Origin: Sphingomonadaceae bacterium
GTDB taxonomy: Bacteria; Pseudomonadota; Alphaproteobacteria; Sphingomonadales; Sphingomonadaceae
Direction: 5' to 3'
DNA: 12,691 nt
Assembly (NCBI GenBank): GCA_014380205.1
Contig: JACMKH010000197.1
Location: 1-12,691 of the forward strand
Positions 6,364 through 12,691 of the stretch are shown here, piece after piece. The notes below the pieces were generated by a model. That model did no database searches and was not told the DNA's origin. It worked only from the letters and a program-made list of their open reading frames with translations. The stretch's first letter is position 1, and every line of letters begins with the position of its first letter. A program made the position numbers and the translations under genes.

Positions 6364-9300
6364 ATGGCGATCTTCACGGTTGAGAAGCTGACCGACAGCG
6401 AGCTCGAATATCCGCGCGAGTTCCGCGTCGATCCGCGCTGGTACGCCGCGCAATATCCGGGCGCGCGGCTCGCGATCGAGAACGGGCTGTTCGAGGACGC
6501 CGCCGAGCATTACCAACGCGAGGGCGCGCGGCGCGGCAACCAGCCGAGCCCGTTCTTCGCGCCGCGCTTCGTCCATCTCCAGCTCCGCCAGAAAGGCAAG
6601 AGCGACCAGGACGATCTGCGCGAGGGGCTGGTCGAGAACGCCGCCGAACATTCGATGTCGCCGCACTGGCTGTTCGATGAAGCCTTTTTCCTGCGCCAGC
6701 ATCCCAAGGTCAGGGACGCGCTCGACAAGCGCAACCTGATCTGCTCGTTCCTCTATTTCATCCGCTTCTGCGACCAGACCGAGGACCGGCCGGGCGCTCT
6801 GTTCGATCCGAATTTCTATCTCGCGCAGGAAGGCGCGATCCAGTCCGAGACGCCCTTCTCCAGCTATGTCACCGAGCAGGTTGCGTCGGAGATTCGCACC
6901 TCGCATTTGTTCGATCCCGATTTCTACCGCGCCGCCAACCCCGACATCGGCGCGCAGATCGGGCCTGGCAGGCCGTTCAACTCCTCGCTTCACCATTTCG
7001 CCGAGGTCGGCATCTTCGAGGGCCGCGCCTGCCTGCCCGATTTCGATCGCGACTATTATCTGCGCGCCTACCCCGACATCCGCGACGCCTCGGAAAACAA
7101 GCGCGTCTCTCCCGTCGAGCATTTCCTGCGCCACGGCATGTTCGAGATGCGCAACCCGAACAAATATTTCGACACCAGATTCTATCTCGATCGCCACCCC
7201 TCGGTGGTCGACGACATCAAGCAGTTCGGCTTCGCCGGGCCGTTCGAGCATTTCCTCGCGATCGGATCGAAGCGCGGCTATCGCGCGAGCCCGCCGCTGA
7301 TCTCGATGAGCATCGACGAGGAGGCGGGCAAGGCGCTGTTCGAGAAGCGCGCCAAGGTCGCCGCGCAAAACCTCTTCCTCGGCGGTCGCAAGCTCAAATT
7401 CCCCCGGCACGACGAGGTCGACATCTCGTGCATCGTGCCGGTCTTCAACAAGGTCGACATGACCGCGCATTTCCTGACCCAGCTCCGCGCGGTCGCCGCC
7501 GACGCCGAGGGGCCGCGCATCGAGGTCATCGTCGTCGACAACGGCTCGACCGACCGCACCGTCTCGATCGCCGACTGGACCGAGAATCTGGTGCTCGTGC
7601 GCGAGGATGCGCCGCTCGGCTACACCAAGGCGTGCAACCTCGGCGCGCGCGCCGCGCGCGGCAAATATCTGCTGTTCCTCAACAACGACATGGAAATCGC
7701 GCCCGACGCGATCACCAACGCGTATGAGACCGCGCAGGCGGAGGGCGTCGGCGTCGTCGGCGCGCGGATCATCCTGACCAACGGCGTGCTCCAGGAAGCC
7801 GGCAGCATCGCGTGGCGCGACGGCTCGACGCTCGGCTACGGCCGCGGCGAAAGCCCGACCGACGGCCGCTTCCTGTTCGCGCGCGACGTCGACTACTGCT
7901 CGGGCTGCTTCCTGATGGTCGAGCGCGGTCTGTTCGAGAAGCTCGACGGATTCTCCGAGGATTTCTCGCCGGGCTATTACGAGGAGACCGATCTGTGCGC
8001 GCGCGTCTGGGATGAGGGCCGGCGCGTGGTCTACGAGCCCGGCGCGGTCGTCACGCATTATGAATATGCGAGCTATTCGAGCGGCCGCCCGCCGACCGTG
8101 TCGCGTGCGATCATGGCGCGCCACCGCGAGCGCTTCGTCAAGCGCAATCCCGATTTCCTCGCGCGCCAGGCGATGCCCGGCCCGCGCAACGTCGCTGAGG
8201 CCTCGACGCGCAGCGGCCGCCCCCCGCACGTCCTGATCTTCGACGATCTGCTCCCCGATCCGCGCTTCGGATCGGGCTTCGTGCGCTCGAGCACGCTCGT
8301 CGAGACCTTCCGCCGGCTCGGCTGGCGCGTGACGGTGTGGGCCGCCGACGAGCGCTCGACGCGGATCGAGGAGACGCTCGAGGAGATCGGCGTGAGCGCG
8401 ATCGTCGCGACGCGTGCGCAACGCCGCCTCGCGACCTTCCTCGCGACCAACGGCGGCGACATCGACCTGATGTGGGTGTGCCGCACGCACAATTTCGGCA
8501 CGGTGCGCGCCGAGACGGCCTCCTGGCGCCAGCAGAACCCCGACGCGCGGATGATCGGCGACACCGAGGCGATCGCCGCGACGCGCGAGATCGAGGTCGA
8601 GGCGGTGGTCGGCCGGAGCGTCGATCGCGACGTCGAGGCGATGATCCGCAACGAGCTCAGCGCGGGCGAGGCGATGGACGCGCTGATCACGGTCAACGCG
8701 CTCGATCACGACGCCGCGAGCGCCGCTGTCGCCAAGCCCGTCCATGTGCTCGGCCACACCTTGCCAGCCGCGCCGACGCCGCGCGATTTCGCGGCCCGCG
8801 CGGGCTTTCTGTTCTGCGGCGCGATCCACGAGCGTGAATCGCCCAATCTCGATTCGCTGCTCTGGTACGCGCGCGAGGTGCATCCGCGCATCCGCGAGGC
8901 AATTCCCGACGCGACGCTCGCGGTGGTCGGCTATTGGCGCGCCTCGGTGCCACCGCCCAAGCTGTTGACCGAGACCGAGGGGATCGAGCTGATCGGCCCG
9001 GTCGAGGATTTGCGCCCGCATTTCGACGCCGCGCGCGTGTTCGTCGCGCCGACGCGCTTCGCGGGCGGAGTGCCGCACAAGGTGCATCAGGCGATGTCGC
9101 TCGGGCTGCCCTCGGTGGTCACGCCGCTGCTCCGCGCGCAGCTCGTCGAGCCGGGCCTGTCGCTCGCGGACGTGCCCGTGCTCGCGCCCGGCGAGCTCGA
9201 CGGAGCGGCGTTCGCGCACTGCTGCGTCGAGCTCTACAACGACGAGGAGGCTTGGACGGCCCTGCGCGAAGACGGGCTCGCCTTCATGCGCGCGCACTGC

Positions 9301-9381
9301 TCGGAGGAGCGCTTCGCCGAGGCGCTGACCGACATTCTGGAGGATCTGGGGTTTGGAAAAGACCGCCCGAATATCGCTTGA
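6364..9381 (+). CDS. Modular bifunctional glycosyltransferase, GT2 plus GT4-like (1005 aa)
   Basis: Probably a cytoplasmic enzyme adding two sugars to a surface polysaccharide or glycoprotein glycan. Residues about 20-310 hold six modules of the FDxxFYLxxxPDI...HFxxxGxxEGR type, common at the N-terminus of such alphaproteobacterial enzymes. Residues about 352-590 are a GT2 GT-A domain: SCIVPVFNKVD, VVDNGSTDRT (about 390-399), LLFLNNDMEIAP with metal-binding NND at 440-442, and catalytic YYEETD at 538-543. Residues about 620-1000 are a GT-B domain of the GT4 type, with FLFCGAIHERESPN and GGVPHKVHQAMSLGLPSVVT (901-920). In that motif Gln909 sits where a glutamate is usual. The ATG at 6364 is preferred to an in-frame ATG at 6274, because the intervening residues are proline-rich and GAGAAG lies ten bases upstream. 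The next gene overlaps its end by 29 bases, suggesting an operon. Sugars and acceptor are unknown. Confidence 0.88.
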   Translation: MAIFTVEKLTDSELEYPREFRVDPRWYAAQYPGARLAIENGLFEDAAEHYQREGARRGNQPSPFFAPRFVHLQLRQKGKSDQDDLREGLVENAAEHSMSPHWLFDEAFFLRQHPKVRDALDKRNLICSFLYFIRFCDQTEDRPGALFDPNFYLAQEGAIQSETPFSSYVTEQVASEIRTSHLFDPDFYRAANPDIGAQIGPGRPFNSSLHHFAEVGIFEGRACLPDFDRDYYLRAYPDIRDASENKRVSPVEHFLRHGMFEMRNPNKYFDTRFYLDRHPSVVDDIKQFGFAGPFEHFLAIGSKRGYRASPPLISMSIDEEAGKALFEKRAKVAAQNLFLGGRKLKFPRHDEVDISCIVPVFNKVDMTAHFLTQLRAVAADAEGPRIEVIVVDNGSTDRTVSIADWTENLVLVREDAPLGYTKACNLGARAARGKYLLFLNNDMEIAPDAITNAYETAQAEGVGVVGARIILTNGVLQEAGSIAWRDGSTLGYGRGESPTDGRFLFARDVDYCSGCFLMVERGLFEKLDGFSEDFSPGYYEETDLCARVWDEGRRVVYEPGAVVTHYEYASYSSGRPPTVSRAIMARHRERFVKRNPDFLARQAMPGPRNVAEASTRSGRPPHVLIFDDLLPDPRFGSGFVRSSTLVETFRRLGWRVTVWAADERSTRIEETLEEIGVSAIVATRAQRRLATFLATNGGDIDLMWVCRTHNFGTVRAETASWRQQNPDARMIGDTEAIAATREIEVEAVVGRSVDRDVEAMIRNELSAGEAMDALITVNALDHDAASAAVAKPVHVLGHTLPAAPTPRDFAARAGFLFCGAIHERESPNLDSLLWYAREVHPRIREAIPDATLAVVGYWRASVPPPKLLTETEGIELIGPVEDLRPHFDAARVFVAPTRFAGGVPHKVHQAMSLGLPSVVTPLLRAQLVEPGLSLADVPVLAPGELDGAAFAHCCVELYNDEEAWTALREDGLAFMRAHCSEERFAEALTDILEDLGFGKDRPNIA
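6421..7293 (+). repeat. Six FY/HF modules in the glycosyltransferase N-terminus
   Basis: Modules begin near residues 20, 98, 145, 181, 227 and 269. The clearest three read FDPDFYRAANPDI...HHFAEVGIFEGR, FDRDYYLRAYPDI...EHFLRHGMFEMR and FDTRFYLDRHPSV...EHFLAIGSKRGY. The first three are more diverged. Function is not known to me; a scaffold or glycan-contacting role is a guess. Confidence 0.75.
9339..9344 (+). promoter_or_regulatory. Ribosome binding site for the TTG start at 9353
   Basis: GGAGGA lies eight bases upstream of TTG 9353, inside the end of the glycosyltransferase gene. It supports independent initiation of the overlapping small gene. Confidence 0.7.
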
Positions 9382-9829
9382 TCGCCTGTCGAGTCCGCTC
9401 GCCGAGCTGCTCGACTATAAGGGCGAGATGTATTCGGACGGCTGGATCTCGCCCGAATTCAGCTTCCGCTTCCGCGCGCTCGAGGATGTCGACGCGGTCG
9501 AGCTCAGGCTGTGGAACCCCGATTTCGCGAGCCGTTATCTGCACAACCGCCTCACCATCACGATCGACGACGTCACGCGGACCTCGCCGCTGCTCTACCC
9601 GGCGCAGCTCGTCAAGTTCGACCATGTCGTCGAGCTGCGCGCGGGCAGGAGCAGCGAGGTCAAGATCGTTTCCGAGCGGTTTTGCGAGCCCGACGCGCTC
9701 GACGAGCGCGCGCGCGGCGTGATCTTCGTCGAGTCGCGCTTCACGCCCGGCAAGCCGCGCGCCAAGACCAGCGGCAAATCGTCGGCCGTCTCGTCGAGGC
9801 GCGAAGCGATGGCGGATTCGGACGAATAA
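9353..9829 (+). CDS. Small beta-rich protein coupled to the glycosyltransferase (158 aa)
   Basis: I do not recognise a named family. The sequence alternates short hydrophobic and polar stretches as in a beta-sandwich: DGWISPEFSFRFRA (29-42), VELRLWNPDF (49-58), NRLTITIDD (65-73), VVELRAG (92-98) and DERARGVIFVESRF (117-130). Domains with this W-x-x-P-E start and an R-x-x-G-[VF]-x-[FV] close to the end occur beside or fused to bacterial glycosyltransferases, so it may be a detached accessory domain of the upstream enzyme. The tail after about residue 132 is basic, serine-rich and probably disordered. Translation starts at TTG 9353 behind GGAGGA, overlapping the upstream gene by 29 bases in a different frame. 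There is no signal peptide. It ends six bases from the convergent gene. That it is a real gene is likely; its function is unknown. Confidence 0.7.
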   Translation: MEKTARISLDRLSSPLAELLDYKGEMYSDGWISPEFSFRFRALEDVDAVELRLWNPDFASRYLHNRLTITIDDVTRTSPLLYPAQLVKFDHVVELRAGRSSEVKIVSERFCEPDALDERARGVIFVESRFTPGKPRAKTSGKSSAVSSRREAMADSDE

Positions 9830-9835
9830 CCGAGA

Positions 9836-10930
9836 TCAGGCCCCGCCCGGCTGCTCCGGGGCGTCGGCCAGATGCGCGACGATCGGCTCGATCTCGTCGG
9901 GCTCCATCCGCGTCGCGTCGGCGAGCGTCGGCGCGTCGTCGTCGACCGGAACGTCGAAATCCTCGATGTTGGCGCCGAGCTGTTTGGAGAGCCAGCCCGC
10001 GTCGCGGCCCGCGAGCGCCGGCACCGCGCGCTGGATCTCGAGTGGCAGCGTGAACTTGTCACCGGGAATCGTCCGGATCAGCTCGACCAGCCGGCGCGGC
10101 AGGAAGCCTCCGACCAGCGCGCCCGCCTCGATATCGGCGAAGCGGTAGAATGGCGAGAGCGCGCGCAGCGCGCTGAGCACGGGCTCGGGAATCTCGCTCA
10201 GCCGTTCGGGATGCTCGCGCGCGGTCTGCAGCGCCGAGAGCAGCTTGGCCGCCGTCATCGAGATCGATTCATTGGCGCGCGGCGAGCGCAGCTCGGCGAG
10301 CTCGGGCCGATCCTTGCCGATCATCTTGAGCAGAGTCTGCGCAGGGTCGCCCGCCACGAGCCGGTCGTGGTGGAATATCTCGAGCCGGATATTCTCGTTG
10401 CCGAGCGCGCCGACATAGCCGAGCAGCCGCGCGCGATATTGCGGCAGCGGCGGCTTGAGCTCGCTGTCGGGCAGCGAAACGCGGTTCTTGAGCCGCTGCT
10501 GCGCCGCGCTCTGCGCGTAGGAGAGCGGCGGGCGCGCGAGCATCAGCACGATCATCCGGTTGAAGCGCGTGAGCACCTTGTCGCGCAGCCGCTCGATCTC
10601 GTCCTCGGGCAACAGCCCCGCCGCCTCGGCCGAGACCAGCGCGTCCTCGTCCGATGCGCCGACATCGTCCAGGAACCGCCCCCACCGCCTCCACAATTTC
10701 TCGTGACGCGCGCGATCGAGCGACGCGAACACCGCCGGCACGCCCGGCTGGGTCATGTCGAGCCGGTCGGGGTCGTAGCGCGTTGTCAGCAGGAAGCTGT
10801 GGTTGGGGCGGCGTGTCGAGAAATAATGCAGTCCCTGCGCGCGGAGCAGCTCGGCCTGCTCGGCGAACAGCTGCTGCGCCGCCGTGGTTCCGGTCTTGTG
10901 CATGCCGATGTGGAGGAAAAAGGTTCCCAT
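9836..10930 (-). CDS. GMHKT-type P-loop sulfotransferase-like protein, paralogue B (364 aa)
   Basis: This copy has the most canonical P-loop of the three, GTFFLHIGMHKTGTTAAQQL, with Lys12 and an intact TGTT. Ser100-x-Glu102 (LVSAE), Arg133 and Ser141 (RPPLSYAQSAAQQ) align without gaps with the paralogues. FHHDRLVAGDPAQTLL, NESIS and IPGDKFTLPLEIQ follow in the same order. It ends soon after the shared DDDAPTLADAT segment and lacks the helical tail of paralogue A. Its ATG directly abuts the TAG stop of paralogue C (TAGATG) and no strong Shine-Dalgarno is visible, so translation is probably coupled to the upstream gene. A PAPS-dependent sulfotransferase acting on a surface glycan is the best guess; a different phosphate-group chemistry on the same fold cannot be excluded. 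Confidence 0.82.
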   Translation of the reverse strand: MGTFFLHIGMHKTGTTAAQQLFAEQAELLRAQGLHYFSTRRPNHSFLLTTRYDPDRLDMTQPGVPAVFASLDRARHEKLWRRWGRFLDDVGASDEDALVSAEAAGLLPEDEIERLRDKVLTRFNRMIVLMLARPPLSYAQSAAQQRLKNRVSLPDSELKPPLPQYRARLLGYVGALGNENIRLEIFHHDRLVAGDPAQTLLKMIGKDRPELAELRSPRANESISMTAAKLLSALQTAREHPERLSEIPEPVLSALRALSPFYRFADIEAGALVGGFLPRRLVELIRTIPGDKFTLPLEIQRAVPALAGRDAGWLSKQLGANIEDFDVPVDDDAPTLADATRMEPDEIEPIVAHLADAPEQPGGA

Positions 10931-12067
10931 CTAGCAATCGGCCATGCGCGCGAGGGAATGGAGTGGCGTGTTTGCGGCATTCGCCGTCGGCCCGCCGCCC
11001 GCCAGATGTCGGACAATCGCCTTGGCGTCGGCATCGTCGATGTGTGTCAGCTCGGCGAGCGTGGGCGCGTCGGGATCGCGCGGCGTGTCATACGCCCAGA
11101 TATCCGCGCCGAGGCGCGCCGACGCCCATTCGACGTCCTCGCGCAATGCGCGGGTAATTGCGTTCTGGACCTCGGCGGGAAGCGTGAATCGGTCGCCAGG
11201 GATTGCTTGCGCGAGGTTGGTCCAGGCTGGCGGCAATGGTCGATCGGCATAGGCGCCGCTCAAGAGGAGGCGATAATCGAAGGGCGCGCGGGGCAGCGTC
11301 AGCAGCGCGTCGCGCAGCATGGAGGGCAAGCGCGATTCGGCGTTAGGGTCGCGTCGTATAACCTGCAACGCCGACAGCAGCTTGGCCCCCGTCCTGGAGA
11401 GCGCTTCGTTGATCCGCGGCGCGCGCAACCCGGCGACAGCCTGGCCTGCCTTCCCCATCATCGCGAGCAACGTCTGCGCCGGATCGCCCGCGACCATCCG
11501 CTCGGGGTGGAACAGCTCAAGGCGGATGTTGCCGGCGCCGAGCAGCTTCTCATAGGTCTCGAGCCGGCGGCGATAGCCGGGACGCGGCAGGCCCATCGCC
11601 AGCGCCTCGAGCGAATGGCTGCCCTTGAGCCGCTGTAGCGCGGCGCTGCGCGCGAACGACAGCGGAGGCCGGATCAGCATAAGCACGACCATGCGATCGA
11701 AGCGGGCGAGCACTTGATCGCGGAGACGAATCGTCGCCGGCTTCTCGAGGAACCCGCCCAATTCGGCCGAGACCAGCGCATCGTCACCCGATCGGCCCGT
11801 ATCCGCCAGGAAACCCAGCCAGTCCCGCCACAGCGCCTCGCGCTCGCGGGCGTAGCGCGGGTCGGCGTGCCTCGCCGCGATGAGCCGCCCGATGTCGCGT
11901 TGCTGGGCCTCGAAGAAGCTCATCAGGAAGAAGCTGTGGTTGGCGTCGTAAGATTTGAAATAGTGAAGCCCTTCGGCGGCGAGCAGCGCGCGGCTGTCCT
12001 CGAACAGATGCTGGCACGAGGAGCTCGCGGTCTTGTGCATGCCGATGTGGAGATAGAAGGTACCCAC
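10931..12067 (-). CDS. GMHKT-type P-loop sulfotransferase-like protein, paralogue C (378 aa)
   Basis: It begins GTFYLHIGMHKTASSSCQHL: the P-loop keeps Lys12 but carries TASS in place of TGTT, as in paralogue A. LVSAELGGFL (Ser100, Glu102) and RPPLSFARSAALQRLKG (Arg133, Ser141) match the other two. FHPERMVAGDPAQTLL, NEALS and IPGDRFTLPAEVQ also match; the otherwise shared NES becomes NEA. The start is GTG at 12067, one base after the stop of the DUF2842 gene; it is chosen because it gives the same N-terminus as the paralogues. With paralogue B and the two upstream genes it forms a tightly packed minus-strand operon. Substrate and reaction are unknown. Two tandem copies suggest duplication followed by divergence, perhaps towards different acceptors. 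Confidence 0.82.
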   Translation of the reverse strand: MGTFYLHIGMHKTASSSCQHLFEDSRALLAAEGLHYFKSYDANHSFFLMSFFEAQQRDIGRLIAARHADPRYAREREALWRDWLGFLADTGRSGDDALVSAELGGFLEKPATIRLRDQVLARFDRMVVLMLIRPPLSFARSAALQRLKGSHSLEALAMGLPRPGYRRRLETYEKLLGAGNIRLELFHPERMVAGDPAQTLLAMMGKAGQAVAGLRAPRINEALSRTGAKLLSALQVIRRDPNAESRLPSMLRDALLTLPRAPFDYRLLLSGAYADRPLPPAWTNLAQAIPGDRFTLPAEVQNAITRALREDVEWASARLGADIWAYDTPRDPDAPTLAELTHIDDADAKAIVRHLAGGGPTANAANTPLHSLARMADC

Positions 12068-12068
12068 G

Positions 12069-12284
12069 TCAGCGCGCCCGCCGCCACCGGCCGGTCTCCA
12101 TCCAGCGCAGCGCCGGCCGCAGCGGCAGCGCCCAGACGATCCCCGCGGTCGCGTAGACCGCGAGCTGGGCGAGCCAGTGCAGCCGGCCGACCTCGCTCGA
12201 TGCGCTTGCGACGAGCGCGCACCAGGCGATGATCAGCAGCATGATCGCGAACATTCCGAATGGCTTGCGCCAGCTCGCCGTCAT
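12069..12284 (-). CDS. DUF2842-type small inner-membrane protein (71 aa)
   Basis: A short protein with two hydrophobic helices, about residues 9-29 (FGMFAIMLLIIAWCALVASA) and 40-57 (QLAVYATAGIVWALPLRP), a short polar turn containing EVGRLHW between them, and a basic end (RWRRAR). The positive charges at both ends suggest both termini face the cytoplasm. The size, two-helix layout and C-terminal W-x-L-P-L-[RK]-P-x-[LI]-x-W-M pattern fit the DUF2842 family of alphaproteobacteria, whose function is unknown. The start ATG overlaps the stop of the upstream cyclo-ligase gene as ATGA, and the stop TGA is one base from the GTG of paralogue C. A longer reading of the same frame to 12626 would only be out-of-frame translation of the cyclo-ligase gene. 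Confidence 0.82.
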   Translation of the reverse strand: MTASWRKPFGMFAIMLLIIAWCALVASASSEVGRLHWLAQLAVYATAGIVWALPLRPALRWMETGRWRRAR

Positions 12285-12691
12285 GGCGCCGCGCCGATCC
12301 ATTCGCGCTCGGTGAGCACGGCGTGGAGTCGCATGTCCCACGGCTCCATCGGGATCGTGGGCGCCTCTTGCGCGGACCATGCGAGCCCGAGCCGGAAGGC
12401 GTCGGGATGCGCGACGAAGGCGCGGTCGTAATAGCCCTTGCCCTGGCCGATCCGCCCCATCGCGCGATCGAAGCCGAGCAGCGGCGCGACGATCAGATCG
12501 GGCTCGACGATCGACGCGTCGGGACCGGGCTGGGGGATGCGCAACGGCCCGGTGACGAGTGCCGCGATATCGAGGTCCGAGATCACGAAATCCATCGTCC
12601 CCTCCTCGCCGAGGCGCGGCAGGCACAAGGTCGCGCCCGCCGCGCGCGCGGCGGCGGCGATCGCCGACGGATCGGCCTCGTCGCCCATAGC
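12281..12691 (-). CDS. 5-formyltetrahydrofolate cyclo-ligase, C-terminal part (5' end outside window)
   Basis: The enzyme converts 5-formyltetrahydrofolate to 5,10-methenyltetrahydrofolate with ATP, recycling the folate in the cytoplasm. The 136 visible residues include GDEADP near the left, LCLPR, the glycine-rich phosphate-binding motif GFDRAMGRIGQGKGYYDR (12422-12475) and the C-terminal EPWDMRLHAVLTE. These are in the family's order. A full protein is about 190 residues, so roughly the first third lies outside; the codon before the Met at 12688 is open (GCT), so that Met is probably internal. It seems to be the first visible gene of an operon with the DUF2842 gene and paralogues C and B; its promoter is not in view. 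Confidence 0.92.
   Translation of the reverse strand, partial: AMGDEADPSAIAAAARAAGATLCLPRLGEEGTMDFVISDLDIAALVTGPLRIPQPGPDASIVEPDLIVAPLLGFDRAMGRIGQGKGYYDRAFVAHPDAFRLGLAWSAQEAPTIPMEPWDMRLHAVLTEREWIGAAP

Noticed and set aside
5956..9297. A 1113-codon open frame on the minus strand opposite the glycosyltransferase gene
   Set aside because: It is a codon-bias shadow: its translation is low-complexity and rich in Arg, Ala and acidic residues, with no recognisable domain, and the opposite strand encodes clear GT2 and GT4 motifs.
9841..9862. CCCCG...CGGGG inverted repeat at the convergent gene ends near 9836
   Set aside because: Short, inside the coding end of paralogue B, and without a T-tract on either side, so not a supported terminator.
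9872..11638. A 588-codon open frame on the plus strand opposite paralogues B and C
   Set aside because: Same shadow effect in GC-rich DNA; repetitive charged sequence, and both paralogues opposite it are supported by conserved motifs.
12069..12626. A 185-codon version of the DUF2842 gene starting at 12626
   Set aside because: The extra N-terminal part is an Arg-rich out-of-frame reading of the cyclo-ligase gene; the ATG at 12284 gives the normal 71-residue two-helix protein.

Overview
The window is GC-rich and densely coded, with no gap over 300 bases that lacks a gene. It most likely comes from an alphaproteobacterium of the order Sphingomonadales. That assignment is an inference from the coding style, the pairing of a 5-formyltetrahydrofolate cyclo-ligase gene with a DUF2842 gene, the WHG-type TetR regulator, and the RTX/FG-GAP and modular glycosyltransferase types. 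No sequence search was possible.

Left edge (1-758): the 3' part of a TetR-family regulator gene, then tRNA-Leu(CAA) and tRNA-Asp(GTC), both with encoded CCA ends. Right edge (12069-12691, minus strand): the 3' part of a 5-formyltetrahydrofolate cyclo-ligase gene and a small two-helix membrane protein of the DUF2842 type. These look like ordinary chromosomal genes.

Between them lies an accessory block built around sulfotransferase-fold proteins and surface glycan or protein functions. There are five P-loop sulfotransferase-type genes. Two are recognisable sulfotransferases (811-1719 and 3060-3854, minus strand). Three are paralogues of one less-known family whose members begin M-x-TF-[FY]-LH-x-GMHKT (1898-3052 plus; 9836-10930 and 10931-12067 minus). 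The middle holds a 727-residue calcium-dependent protein (3978-6161, minus) with a seven-bladed FG-GAP beta-propeller followed by RTX repeats, typical of type I-secreted adhesins. Divergent from it is a 1005-residue bifunctional glycosyltransferase (6364-9381, plus) with six N-terminal FY/HF modules, a GT2 domain and a GT4-like GT-B domain. A small beta-rich protein gene (9353-9829) overlaps its end.

The likely joint role, as an inference, is making and decorating a cell-surface or secreted glycan or glycoprotein with sulfate. The glycosyltransferase would build the glycan, the sulfotransferases would modify it using PAPS, and the RTX/FG-GAP protein would be a secreted surface partner or substrate. 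No type I secretion genes, polymerase, flippase or PAPS-synthesis genes are in the window, so the system is incomplete here.

The most interesting points are: the three GMHKT paralogues with matching putative catalytic residues, two of which have TASS where the third has TGTT; the very tight coupling of two of them to the folate/DUF2842 genes (ATGA, TGAcGTG, TAGATG junctions); two TTG starts supported by strong ribosome binding sites; a degenerate third propeller blade; and a GT-B domain lacking the usual conserved glutamates.
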